A DNA stretch of 64,000 nt from assembly GCA_035526335.1 (NCBI GenBank), contig DATLCN010000014.1, positions 7,711 through 71,710 of the forward strand, read 5' to 3'. Position numbers and translations under genes: made by a program. This document shows positions 40,825 to 49,165 of the stretch, in pieces. Numbering within the stretch: the first letter of the stretch is position 1; each line of letters opens with the position of its first letter. The DNA comes from GCA-2861595 sp035526335. Its GTDB lineage: Bacteria; Actinomycetota; Acidimicrobiia; Acidimicrobiales; GCA-2861595. Below the pieces are notes generated by a model that was not told the DNA's origin, did not search any database, and saw only the letters and a program-made list of their open reading frames with translations.

Positions 40825-42098
40825 CGACGACCGAGACCTTCGTAGGTGAAGCCCTTCCGGCGGACCTCTACCGGGTCCAGGAGATTCCTGGCGTCGACGA
40901 TCATCGGATCGGCCATCGCCTCCCTCACCTTGTCGAGATCCAGCCATCGGAACTCGTCCCACTCCGTGAGGATCACGAGCACGGCGGCGCCCTCACAGAC
41001 GGCATAGGGATCGTCCATCCTCACGATCCCGCCCACGTCGCCGGTGGCCGCGGGGTCGTAGGCGCGCACGATCGCCCCCTCGTCTTGGAGGCGGGTGATC
41101 ACCGCCACCGCCGGCGAGTCGCGGGTGTCGTCGGTGCCGGCTTTGAACGACAGGCCCCAGGCCGCGACAACGGTGCCGGTGAGGCTTCTCCCGGCGAGAC
41201 GCTCCACCTTGGCCACGACCCTGTCGTACTGCTGTTCGTTGACGGCGACGACACCGCGCAGGAGGCTGAAGTCGTAACCCCCGTCCGCGGCCAGGCGGAT
41301 CAGAGCGCGGGTGTCCTTTCCGAAGCAGGAGCCGCCCCAACCCGGCCCGGGCTTGAGGAACTCAAAGCCGATACGCCGGTCGTAGCCCATGCCGAGCACG
41401 ACCTCACGCACATCGGCCCCCACCGCCTCGCACAGGTTGGCCACCGCGTTGACGAAGGAGACCTTGGTGGCCAGAAAGGCGTTGGAGGCGTACTTGATGG
41501 CCTCGGCCGACGCCGGGTCCGTGACGATCAGCGGCGACCCCAGATCCTCGAAGAGGGAGGCCACCCGCATGGCGGCCGCCTGATCGTCGCTGCCGATCAC
41601 GATGCGGTCCGGGTGCAGACAGTCGTGGACGGCGGAACCCTCGCGGAGGAACTCGGGGTTGGAGACGACGAACACGTCGTCCCGACCGAGAGCCTGCTCC
41701 ACGACTCGGGAGGAGCCGACCGGCACCGTGGATTTGTTGATCACGACCGCCTCAGGACGAAGGTGGGGGGCGATCTCGCGGGCGGCCGCCTCGATGTAGG
41801 AGAGATCAGCGGAACCGTCCTCACCCTGCGGCGTCGGAACGCACAGGAACACGTATTCGGCTTCGGGGACAGCGCGGGCGGCGCCCACCACGAAAGAGAG
41901 GCGCTGCCCCTCGATGCCCGCACGCACCAGGTCCTCGAGTCCCGCCTCGAAGATCGGTATCTCACCGCGGGACAGGCGCTCCACCTTCTCGCGCACGACG
42001 TCGGCGCACACGACACGGTGGCCGAGGTGGGCGAGGTATGCCCCAGTGGTGAGACCGACGTAGCCGGTGCCGATGACGGCGATGGTGCTCGGGCTCAT
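40821..42098 (-). CDS. ugd: UDP-glucose 6-dehydrogenase
   Basis: A 425-residue enzyme that oxidises UDP-glucose to UDP-glucuronate with two NAD. The Rossmann loop is IAVIGTGYVGLTTGAYLAHL, the Thr-x-Pro-Val segment is INKSTVPVGSS, and the catalytic Cys lies in GPGWGGSCFGKDTRAL. The C-terminal domain keeps GLSFKAGTDDTRDSP. The start is ATG 42098, overlapping the rmlD stop (ATGA), and the stop overlaps the uxs start, so it is tightly coupled on both sides. Confidence 0.95.
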   Translation of the reverse strand: MSPSTIAVIGTGYVGLTTGAYLAHLGHRVVCADVVREKVERLSRGEIPIFEAGLEDLVRAGIEGQRLSFVVGAARAVPEAEYVFLCVPTPQGEDGSADLSYIEAAAREIAPHLRPEAVVINKSTVPVGSSRVVEQALGRDDVFVVSNPEFLREGSAVHDCLHPDRIVIGSDDQAAAMRVASLFEDLGSPLIVTDPASAEAIKYASNAFLATKVSFVNAVANLCEAVGADVREVVLGMGYDRRIGFEFLKPGPGWGGSCFGKDTRALIRLAADGGYDFSLLRGVVAVNEQQYDRVVAKVERLAGRSLTGTVVAAWGLSFKAGTDDTRDSPAVAVITRLQDEGAIVRAYDPAATGDVGGIVRMDDPYAVCEGAAVLVILTEWDEFRWLDLDKVREAMADPMIVDARNLLDPVEVRRKGFTYEGLGRR

Positions 42099-42940
42099 GT
42101 GTTGATGTGCTTGACCAGCCGCTGGAGCGGCTCGTGGAAGTCGGCGAGGAGCGGGATGCCCGAGAAGCGGAGAGCGGTGTTGTCGAGAACCGACCAGGCG
42201 GGGCGCGGTGCGGGCCGGGGAGGCGACAGGTCGGCGGTCGCCACGGGCCTGACCCTGGCCGGATCCAAACCGGCTGCCACCATCGCCGCGCAGGCCAGCC
42301 CGTACCAGGTGGTGGCGCCCTGGTTGGTCACGTGGAAGGTGCCGGGAAGGCGGCACACCACCAGGCGCACGATCATCGAAGCGAGTTCGTCGGCGAAAGT
42401 CGGACAACCGTGCTGGTCGTCGACGACCGCCACTTCTCCGCGGTCGCCGGCGGCGGTGAGGATCGACCGGATGAAGTTCCTGCCGTGCCGCCCGCAGACC
42501 CAGGAGGTACGGACGATGGTGGCGCCGGGGCCGAGCTCCCGCTCACCGCCCAGCTTGGACCGGCCGTACGCGGAACGGGGATCGGGGGGGTCCCATTCGG
42601 TGTACGGCGCCGTGGCGTCACCGGCGAAGACGTAGTCGGTGGAGAGGTAACACACGCGGGCACCGACCAGGCGGGCGCCCTCGGCCACATGACGGGTACC
42701 CAGTGCGTTCACCTGCAGCGCCCGGGGCGGATCCAGCTCGCAGCCGTCGACGTCGGTCCACGCCGCGGCGTGCACCACGGCGTCGGGCTCGACGGAACAG
42801 ATCGCCTGCAGCACGCTGTCGCGATCGGCCACGTCGAGCTGAGGGCGCCCCGTGGCGACGACCTCGTGGCCCCCCGCTGTGAACGCCTCCACCAGCTCCA
42901 CCCCGACCTGGCCAAGGGCCCCGGTGACGAGGACTCTCAT
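42095..42940 (-). CDS. rmlD: dTDP-4-dehydrorhamnose reductase
   Basis: A 281-residue short SDR completing dTDP-L-rhamnose. The cofactor loop is VLVTGALGQVGVELV, LSTDYVFAGD carries the Thr, and SAYGRSKLGGERE supplies the Tyr and Lys. The late motif TFHVTNQGATTWYGLACAA is typical of RmlD. The start is ATG 42940, overlapping the rmlB stop by 4 bases. The 3,5-epimerase RmlC, which should act just before it, is not encoded anywhere in this window. Confidence 0.93.
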   Translation of the reverse strand: MRVLVTGALGQVGVELVEAFTAGGHEVVATGRPQLDVADRDSVLQAICSVEPDAVVHAAAWTDVDGCELDPPRALQVNALGTRHVAEGARLVGARVCYLSTDYVFAGDATAPYTEWDPPDPRSAYGRSKLGGERELGPGATIVRTSWVCGRHGRNFIRSILTAAGDRGEVAVVDDQHGCPTFADELASMIVRLVVCRLPGTFHVTNQGATTWYGLACAAMVAAGLDPARVRPVATADLSPPRPAPRPAWSVLDNTALRFSGIPLLADFHEPLQRLVKHINT

Positions 42941-43905
42941 GAGGGCGTGCCGGAAGGTTTCAACGGCTCCCACCAACGCCGGTTGGCGCGGTACCAGGCC
43001 ACCGTGTCGCCCAGGGCCTCGTCGAGGCCACGTGCGGGCGCCCATCCCAGGGCACGGACGCGGGAGCTGTCGATCGAATAACGGCGGTCGTGGCCCAGGC
43101 GGTCGCCGACGTAGTCGACCATGCTCTCGCCGGCGCCCATGAGAGCCAGCAGCTTGTCGACCAGGACACGGTTGGGAACCTCGTTGCCGGCGCCCACGTT
43201 GTAGATCGAGCCGACCTCCCCCCGGCGCAGGACCAGATCCAGCGCCGTGCAGTTGTCCTCGACGAAGCACCAGTCGCGCACGTTCATTCCGTCGCCGTAC
43301 AGGGGCACCCGCAGGCCGTCGAGCAGGTTCGTGACGAACAGCGGGACGACCTTCTCGGGGTACTGGAACGGCCCGAAGTTGTTGGAGGAGCGGGTCACGA
43401 CGACAGGTAGCCCGAAGGTGGAGAAATATGAGAGGGCGATGAGGTCGGAACCTGCTTTGGACGCGCTGTAGGGCGACCGTGGTTCCAGGACGTCGGACTC
43501 CCCCGACGATCCGACCTCCACCGATCCGTAGACCTCGTCGGTGGAGATGTGCACCACCCGCTCGACCTCCACTCGCCGGGCCACGTCGCACACGACGTTG
43601 GTGCCAAGGCAGTTGGTGCGCACGAACTCGTCGGGGCTGGCGATGGAACGGTCGACGTGGCTCTCGGCGGCGAAGTGGAGGACGGCGTCGTGGCCGGCCA
43701 TGGCGTGTTCGACGGCCTCCCGGTCGCACACGTCGCCCTTCACGAACCGGTACCGGGGATCGCCTTCCACCGCGCCCAGGTTGGCGAGGTTGCCGGCGTA
43801 GGTGAGGGCGTCGAAGACGGTGACGTGGTCGTCGCTGTCGGCCAGCACGTGGCGGACGTAGTTGGAGCCTATGAACCCGGCACCGCCGGTGACGAACAGC
43901 CTCAC
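42937..43905 (-). CDS. rmlB: dTDP-glucose 4,6-dehydratase
   Basis: A 322-residue extended SDR. It has FVTGGAGFIGSNYVRHVLAD, the substrate region VLHFAAESHVDRSI, the catalytic STDEVYGS (Thr-Asp-Glu) and SPYSASKAGSDL (Tyr, Lys). The TDE triad marks it as a 4,6-dehydratase rather than an epimerase. It produces dTDP-4-keto-6-deoxyglucose. It begins 19 bases after rmlA and overlaps rmlD by 4 bases. Confidence 0.95.
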   Translation of the reverse strand: MRLFVTGGAGFIGSNYVRHVLADSDDHVTVFDALTYAGNLANLGAVEGDPRYRFVKGDVCDREAVEHAMAGHDAVLHFAAESHVDRSIASPDEFVRTNCLGTNVVCDVARRVEVERVVHISTDEVYGSVEVGSSGESDVLEPRSPYSASKAGSDLIALSYFSTFGLPVVVTRSSNNFGPFQYPEKVVPLFVTNLLDGLRVPLYGDGMNVRDWCFVEDNCTALDLVLRRGEVGSIYNVGAGNEVPNRVLVDKLLALMGAGESMVDYVGDRLGHDRRYSIDSSRVRALGWAPARGLDEALGDTVAWYRANRRWWEPLKPSGTPS

Positions 43906-43924
43906 GAGGGGAGCCTACCGAGGC

Positions 43925-44995
43925 TCAGACGAGGTCCACGCGGGAGTGATCGCCCAGCATCAGGCGGATGACCCGGGCCCCGCGCTCGGTGCGGCGTACC
44001 TCGACCTGCTTGCCGATGAGCGAGTCGGCGATGCGGTGGACGTCGCAGATCCTGCTCTCCTCGAGCACGACCGAGTACTCGACCTCCGAACGCACCACCT
44101 CGCATCCGTAGTACACGGAGGTGAACGGTCCGATGTAGCTGTCGACGATCCTCGTTCCCTCGCCGATGATCGAAGGGCCGCGGACCACGGACCGCACGAT
44201 CTCGGCGCCCTGCTGGATGACCACCCGGCCCTCGATCCTCGACTCACCGTCCACGAGCCCCTCGATACGGGGCTCGATGGTCTCGAGAATGAGACGGTTC
44301 CCCTCCAGCAGGGCCTCCAGGTCGCCGGTGTCCTTCCACCAGCCGTCGAGGATCTGGCTGCGGACCCGGTGGCCCTCGTCGATGAGCCACTGGATCGCAT
44401 CGGTGATCTCCAGCTCGCCTCTCGCCGAGGGCTGTATGGCACGCACGGCCTCGTGGATGCGGGCGTCGAAGAGGTACACACCGACCAGCGCCAGATCCGA
44501 GGGAGGATCGACCGGCTTCTCCAGGAGGCGGACGACCCGGCCGGCGCCGTCGAGCTCGGCCACGCCGAACTGGCGGGGATCGGGAACCCGGGCCAGCAGG
44601 ATGTGGGCTGCAGCCTCCCCATCGAGTTTCTCGAAGTCCTCGACCAGGTCGGCCACCCCCTCGCGGAGGAGATTGTCACCGAGGTACATCACGAAGCTCT
44701 CGTCCCCGAGGAACTCCCTGGCGATGAGAACGCAGTGGGCCAGCCCGAGCGGTGCCGGCTGGGGGATGTAGGTGATGGACAGGCCGAAACGGGACCCGTC
44801 GCCCACCGCGGCGCGCATCTCGTCCGCGGTGTCGCCGACGATGAGGCCGACCTCGACGATACCCGCCTCGGCAATGGCCTCGAGCCCGTAGAACAGGATC
44901 GGCTTGTTGGCCACCGGCACCAACTGCTTGGCGCCGGTGTGGGTGATGGGACGAAGACGGGTGCCGGCTCCTCCAGCCAGGATCAGCGCCTTCAC
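43925..44995 (-). CDS. rmlA: Glucose-1-phosphate thymidylyltransferase, long form with beta-helix
   Basis: A 356-residue nucleotidyltransferase of the long actinobacterial type. The N-terminal motif is LILAGGAGTRLRPIT with the Lys in GAKQLVPVANKPI; MYLGDNLLREGV binds the sugar phosphate. Hexapeptide-repeat text begins near residue 245 (IEGRVVIQQGAEIVRSVV). Long forms lack the usual allosteric tail and some belong to other sugar pathways, but the adjacent rmlB and rmlD support dTDP-glucose synthesis. It begins 4 bases after the LCP stop. Confidence 0.9.
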   Translation of the reverse strand: MKALILAGGAGTRLRPITHTGAKQLVPVANKPILFYGLEAIAEAGIVEVGLIVGDTADEMRAAVGDGSRFGLSITYIPQPAPLGLAHCVLIAREFLGDESFVMYLGDNLLREGVADLVEDFEKLDGEAAAHILLARVPDPRQFGVAELDGAGRVVRLLEKPVDPPSDLALVGVYLFDARIHEAVRAIQPSARGELEITDAIQWLIDEGHRVRSQILDGWWKDTGDLEALLEGNRLILETIEPRIEGLVDGESRIEGRVVIQQGAEIVRSVVRGPSIIGEGTRIVDSYIGPFTSVYYGCEVVRSEVEYSVVLEESRICDVHRIADSLIGKQVEVRRTERGARVIRLMLGDHSRVDLV

Positions 44996-44999
44996 GGAC

Positions 45000-46451
45000 T
45001 CAGCATGCCGCCTTGGCCCGCGACGCGGGGGGAGCCGCCGGCTTGGCTCCGACCGGCGCCTTCGCCACGCTCGTCGCCGGCGCGGGAGCGGGCGGGGCGC
45101 CGGCGGGGTCGCGGATGCCCTTGAAGTCGGCGCCCGTCACCAGCACCAGGTCACCCCCTCGCAGGGTCACGTCCTCCTTGAGCACCGCTGCTCCGTCCAC
45201 GTAGGCCCGCAGCAACTCCGCCTTGGAGCGCTGGCTGCGGCCGTAGTGGATCTCGGAGTGGCGGTAGGTGAACTTGTCGGCGGAGCCCACCGTGGCGACC
45301 CCGAAATTGGCCTTCTGCAGCCCCTGTGCCGCCGTTCCCGCCTGCCCACTGGTCCCAGAGCCATTGAGCACCCTGGTTCGCACCGTTCCCGGCAGAACCC
45401 TCGGAGGTGGGGCGCTCGGACCCGCCGGGGCCGGAGCCACCCTGCCGGTGAACTTGTCGATGATCTCACTGGCGTCGGGCTCCACGAGTCGCAGGATTGA
45501 CTTCCCGCCGATGCGACCTCCGGTGGTGGGGAGGCTGAAGATCTCCACCGCGTCAGGCTCCAGCGACTTGAACTGGCGGGCCAGCCGGAAGATGTCCCGT
45601 GTCGAGAAAGCCTTGTCGATGGTGACTTTTTTGACCGCGGTGTTGACCAGCGCATTGAGGGTGAGGGGGTTGCGGCCGGCGCGGGAAGCCTTGCCCAGGA
45701 CCCGGCGGATGAAGCCCTGCTGACGGGCGATCCGCCCGAGATCGGCGGTGGGATCGGTCCGCCACTTCCCCTTCTCAAGGTACTGGTAGTTGCGGCTGCG
45801 CACGTAGGCCAGCGCCTTGTCGCCGTCCATCTTGACGCACCCCGGCTCCCGGATGTCGAGCCCGGACACCCGGTCACGGGCCGGCGCGTCGAAGAAGAGC
45901 GTGACGCCTCCGACGGCGTTCACCACGCCGCGGAACCCGTTGAAGTCGACCTCGGCGTAGTGGTCGATCTCGATCTTCAGGGACTCACGCAGGGTCCGGA
46001 TGAGAATCTCGGGCCCCTTCTCGAAGGCGCTGTTGATGCGGTCCGGGCGCTGGTTCGCGCGCCCGGCGATGGAAACCGCCAGATCGCGCGGTATCGACAG
46101 GATGGCCGCCTTCTGGGCCTTCGGGTCGGCGTGGAGGATGATGATGGTGTCGCTGCGCTGACCGCCGGCGTCCTTGACGCTGCCGAAGCGGCGCTGCTCC
46201 TCCGAGCTGATGTCGCTCCGGGCGTCGGAGCCCACCAGCAGGACGTTCATGGGAAGCCCCTTCTCGTCCTCCCCGCAGTTGCGCAGGACGTTGCAGTCGA
46301 AGGAGATCTTGGGGACCCGCCCGAACTGCCACTTGAGGTAGGCGTAACCGACCCCGCTGACCACGAGGCAGAGGGCGACGAAGATGTTGACACCTAGGAG
46401 GAGGCGACGTGGCCACCGGCGGGGGCGACTGGCCCCGGGCTGCATGGCCAC
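45000..46451 (-). CDS. LytR-CpsA-Psr family wall-glycan ligase with LytR_C domain
   Basis: A 483-residue membrane-anchored protein. A basic start and a helix (LLLGVNIFVALCLVVSGVGY) are followed by the LCP domain (about 70-330) with MNVLLVGSDARSD, the Arg-rich GGQRSDTIIILHADPK and ILSIPRDLAVSI, where the conserved Asp and Arg residues bind polyprenyl pyrophosphate. A LytR_C domain (about 360-440, RTRVLNGSGTSGQAGTAAQG) and a Pro/Ala-rich tail complete it. LCP enzymes move glycans from lipid carriers onto peptidoglycan. Placed first in the rhamnose/xylose/mannose operon, it is the likely attachment enzyme for the locus product. Start is the GTG at 46451, or the ATG two codons later. It is divergent from pabB, 44 bases away. 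Confidence 0.92.
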   Translation of the reverse strand: MAMQPGASRPRRWPRRLLLGVNIFVALCLVVSGVGYAYLKWQFGRVPKISFDCNVLRNCGEDEKGLPMNVLLVGSDARSDISSEEQRRFGSVKDAGGQRSDTIIILHADPKAQKAAILSIPRDLAVSIAGRANQRPDRINSAFEKGPEILIRTLRESLKIEIDHYAEVDFNGFRGVVNAVGGVTLFFDAPARDRVSGLDIREPGCVKMDGDKALAYVRSRNYQYLEKGKWRTDPTADLGRIARQQGFIRRVLGKASRAGRNPLTLNALVNTAVKKVTIDKAFSTRDIFRLARQFKSLEPDAVEIFSLPTTGGRIGGKSILRLVEPDASEIIDKFTGRVAPAPAGPSAPPPRVLPGTVRTRVLNGSGTSGQAGTAAQGLQKANFGVATVGSADKFTYRHSEIHYGRSQRSKAELLRAYVDGAAVLKEDVTLRGGDLVLVTGADFKGIRDPAGAPPAPAPATSVAKAPVGAKPAAPPASRAKAAC

Positions 46452-46495
46452 GGCGGTGACGCTACCAGTGGTCCCAAGCCGTAGTCTGGCGACCC

Positions 46496-47494
46496 TTGGC
46501 CACCGATCCCCTCGCCGTCGTCGGGGGGCGGCTGGCGACCGGACTGGTCGACGTCACCACCGACCTCGCCGCCCTCGACAGCTCCGGCTTCTGGGCGGTG
46601 GCCATCTCCTTCGAGGGGGAGGTGACGTGCGCCCGCTTCGAGCGGGTGCGCCCGGCCCGGCCGTGGCCGGGGCGGCCCTGGCACGGACCGCCGGCGCGTT
46701 CCTGGCGCACGAGCCTCGACAGGCCGGCGTTCGCCAAGGCGGTGAGGGCGGTGCGGGAGGCCATCGCCTCGGGCGACGTCTACCAGGTGAACCTGACCAG
46801 AAGGCTGTCGGCGCCCGCGCCGGCGGGTGCCGACGTCGCCGCTCTCGGGGCGGTCCTGGCCACCGGGAACCCGGCGCCCTATGCGGCGGTGCTGCGCATC
46901 CCCGCCGCCGGCGTCCACATCGCCTCGGCTTCGCCCGAGAGGTTCCTGCGCCGGGTGGGGCACCTCGTCGAGTCGCGCCCGGTCAAGGGAACGGCGGCGG
47001 ACCCCCGCTCGTTCACGGCCAAGGACCGGGCCGAGAACGTGATGATCGTCGATCTGGTCCGCAACGATCTCGGCCGCGTGTGCGAGTTCGGGAGCGTGCA
47101 GGTGACCGGGCTCTGTGAGGCCGAGGCCCATCCGGGACTGCACCACCTGGTCTCCACCGTCCGGGGCCGGCTCCGCCGAGGTGCGGGTTGGAGCGAGCTG
47201 GTGGCTGCGACGTTCCCGCCCGGATCGGTGACGGGGGCGCCGAAGCTGGCAGCTCTGGAGGCCATCGCCCAACTGGAGCCGGTGCCCCGCGGCCCTTACT
47301 GTGGCGCGATCGGATGGGTGGACGCCGACGCCGGCGAGGGCGACCTGAACGTGGCCATCCGGACCTTCTGGCTGGACGGCGGAGAACTGCACCTCGGAAC
47401 CGGCGGCGCGGTCACCTGGGACTCCACCCCGCAGGGGGAATGGGAGGAGACGGAGCTGAAGGCGCGCCGCCTCCTGTCGGTGGTCTCCTCGTGA
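46496..47494 (+). CDS. pabB: Aminodeoxychorismate synthase component I (chorismate-binding)
   Basis: A 332-residue chorismate-utilising enzyme. The core from about residue 80 includes SGDVYQVNLTRRL and ASASPERFLRR. The catalytic Lys motif is ESRPVKGTAADPRS, followed by NVMIVDLVRNDLGRVCE and ATFPPGSVTGAPKLAALE. The PVKGT form fits PabB more than anthranilate synthase. The N-terminal part is shorter than in E. coli PabB, as in several actinobacteria. It makes 4-amino-4-deoxychorismate for folate, with the lyase gene 107 bases downstream; the glutaminase subunit is not seen. The start is a TTG at 46496. Confidence 0.88.
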   Translation: MATDPLAVVGGRLATGLVDVTTDLAALDSSGFWAVAISFEGEVTCARFERVRPARPWPGRPWHGPPARSWRTSLDRPAFAKAVRAVREAIASGDVYQVNLTRRLSAPAPAGADVAALGAVLATGNPAPYAAVLRIPAAGVHIASASPERFLRRVGHLVESRPVKGTAADPRSFTAKDRAENVMIVDLVRNDLGRVCEFGSVQVTGLCEAEAHPGLHHLVSTVRGRLRRGAGWSELVAATFPPGSVTGAPKLAALEAIAQLEPVPRGPYCGAIGWVDADAGEGDLNVAIRTFWLDGGELHLGTGGAVTWDSTPQGEWEETELKARRLLSVVSS

Positions 47495-47600
47495 CCCCGT
47501 CGAGCGCCTGCGGCGCCGAGGCCGCGAGGGAGCCCGCGTCTCGACGGGCAGACCGGGCCAGCGAGCATCTCCACGGCACCCGCCTGGACTCCCGCCGGCC

Positions 47601-48425
47601 ATGAACTTCGTGTGGGTCAACGGCGAGATGGTCGACGGCGCAGACGCGACGGTGTCGGTGTTCGACCACGGGCTCACGGTCGGAGACGGCGTGTTCGAGA
47701 CCCTGAAGACCTACGGAGGCAGGCCCTTCGCCGTCCGGCGACACATGGAGCGCCTGGTCCACTCCGCCACCGGTCTGGGTCTGAGCACCCCACCCACCGA
47801 AGTGCTCCTGGCCGCCATGGACGAGGTGCTGGCGGCGAACGGTGTCGTCGACGGAGCCATTCGCATCACCCTCACTGCCGGGAGGGGCCCGCTCGGATCG
47901 GCCCGGGGCACCGCTGGCCCCACGGTCATCGTTGCGACCGCCCCCCTGGCCCGGTGGCCCACGGTGACCGGCGTCTCGGTGGTGCCATGGCCCCGAAACG
48001 AACGGGCCGCGGTCGCCGGCCTGAAGACGACGTCCTACGCCGAGAACGTGGTCGCCCTCGCCTACGCCCACGAGCGGGGCTCCGGCGAGGCCCTGTTCCT
48101 CAACCTCGCCGGCAACGTGTGCGAGGGAACCGGGAGCAACATCTTCGTCGAATTGGATGGCCGGCTGGTCACCCCCCCGCTGTCCGCCGGCTGCCTCGCG
48201 GGTGTCACCCGCGCCCTGATCCTCGAGAGCGGCCGGGCCGCCGAGGGCGACGTGACCACTGCCGACCTGGCCCGCTCTACCGAGGCCTTCCTCGCCTCCA
48301 CCACCCGCGAGGTACAGGCCATCGGCCCGGTGGACGGGGTTCCACTGCCATCCGCGCCGGGCCCCCTCACCGAGGCCGCATCCGGCGCATTCGCCGCCAT
48401 CGTCGCCGCCGGCATCGACCCCTGA
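47601..48425 (+). CDS. pabC: Aminodeoxychorismate lyase / class IV aminotransferase
   Basis: A 274-residue PLP fold-type IV enzyme. It opens MNFVWVNGEMVDGADATVSV, with VFDHGLTVGDGVFETLKTYG at the active-site entrance. The PLP Lys is in AGLKTTSYAENVVAL, and the cofactor phosphate loop is VCEGTGSNIFVEL. Next to pabB it most likely releases pyruvate to yield 4-aminobenzoate, although branched-chain or D-amino-acid aminotransferase activity is possible in this fold. It converges with birA, 12 bases apart. Confidence 0.88.
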   Translation: MNFVWVNGEMVDGADATVSVFDHGLTVGDGVFETLKTYGGRPFAVRRHMERLVHSATGLGLSTPPTEVLLAAMDEVLAANGVVDGAIRITLTAGRGPLGSARGTAGPTVIVATAPLARWPTVTGVSVVPWPRNERAAVAGLKTTSYAENVVALAYAHERGSGEALFLNLAGNVCEGTGSNIFVELDGRLVTPPLSAGCLAGVTRALILESGRAAEGDVTTADLARSTEAFLASTTREVQAIGPVDGVPLPSAPGPLTEAASGAFAAIVAAGIDP

Positions 48426-48437
48426 CCCGCGGTTGCG

Positions 48438-49058
48438 TCAGTCCGGCCCCTGGGGCCGGACGTGGACGACATCGCCGGCGGCCACCGTGCGGAGCGCGTG
48501 GTGGCCGGTCGGCGAGACGATGAGGTGGCCGTCGTCGGAGAGGTCCACGGCGGTGCCGGTGAGAGTCTCGTGGCCCATCTCGACGCGGACGCTCCGCCCG
48601 ACGGTGACGCAGGCTGCCCGGTACTCCGCGCTGACGCCGGCCCAGTCGCCGTACCGCGTTTCCAGCTCGGCGAGCAGCGCCGCGAGCAGCTCCTCCCGGT
48701 CGACTCGGCCGAGGGCGGCCGCGCCGGCGGGAAGGGCGTCGGCCGGCCAGTCGAGGTTGAGCCCGAGGCCGACGACCACCGCCGGCAGGTCCGTCTCCGC
48801 CAGGATGCCGCCCACCTTGGCGTGGCCCCCACCCATCACGAGGTCGTTCGGCCACTTCAACCCCGGTCGCAGGCCGGCTACCTCGAAACAGGCCTCCGTC
48901 GCGGCCAGAGCGACCGCGGCCGCGGCCAGGTGGAGGCGCTCGACCGGAAGCCTCGGACGCAGCAGGAGCGACACCAGCAGCGAAGAACCCGCCGGCGCCT
49001 CCCAGGTCCTTCCGAGGCGCCCGCGGCCCGCCCGCTGCACATCGGCCACGGCGACCAC
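48438..49058 (-). CDS. birA: Biotin-[acetyl-CoA-carboxylase] ligase; start uncertain
   Basis: A biotin protein ligase with the core QRAGRGRLGRTWEAP (biotinyl-adenylate loop), GLKWPNDLVM (catalytic Lys) and AVVVGLGLNLDWP, then a small SH3-like C-terminal domain. There is no N-terminal helix-turn-helix, so it is the non-regulatory type. The first usual start in frame is the GTG at 49058, but family sequence continues upstream to about 49145 (RRFGEIASTNSYLLGEAG), including the conserved S-T-N element. That extension runs back to a TAG at 49149-49151 without an ATG, GTG or TTG. Its natural substrate, the BCCP domain, is encoded divergently just upstream. Confidence 0.87.
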   Translation of the reverse strand: MVAVADVQRAGRGRLGRTWEAPAGSSLLVSLLLRPRLPVERLHLAAAAVALAATEACFEVAGLRPGLKWPNDLVMGGGHAKVGGILAETDLPAVVVGLGLNLDWPADALPAGAAALGRVDREELLAALLAELETRYGDWAGVSAEYRAACVTVGRSVRVEMGHETLTGTAVDLSDDGHLIVSPTGHHALRTVAAGDVVHVRPQGPD

Positions 49059-49165
49059 ACCCTCGGGCGCACCCGATCCCGCCTCGCCGAGGAGGTACGA
49101 GTTGGTGGACGCGATCTCCCCGAAGCGGCGTACCTCCCATTCGATGCGCTAACGATACGGGCACC

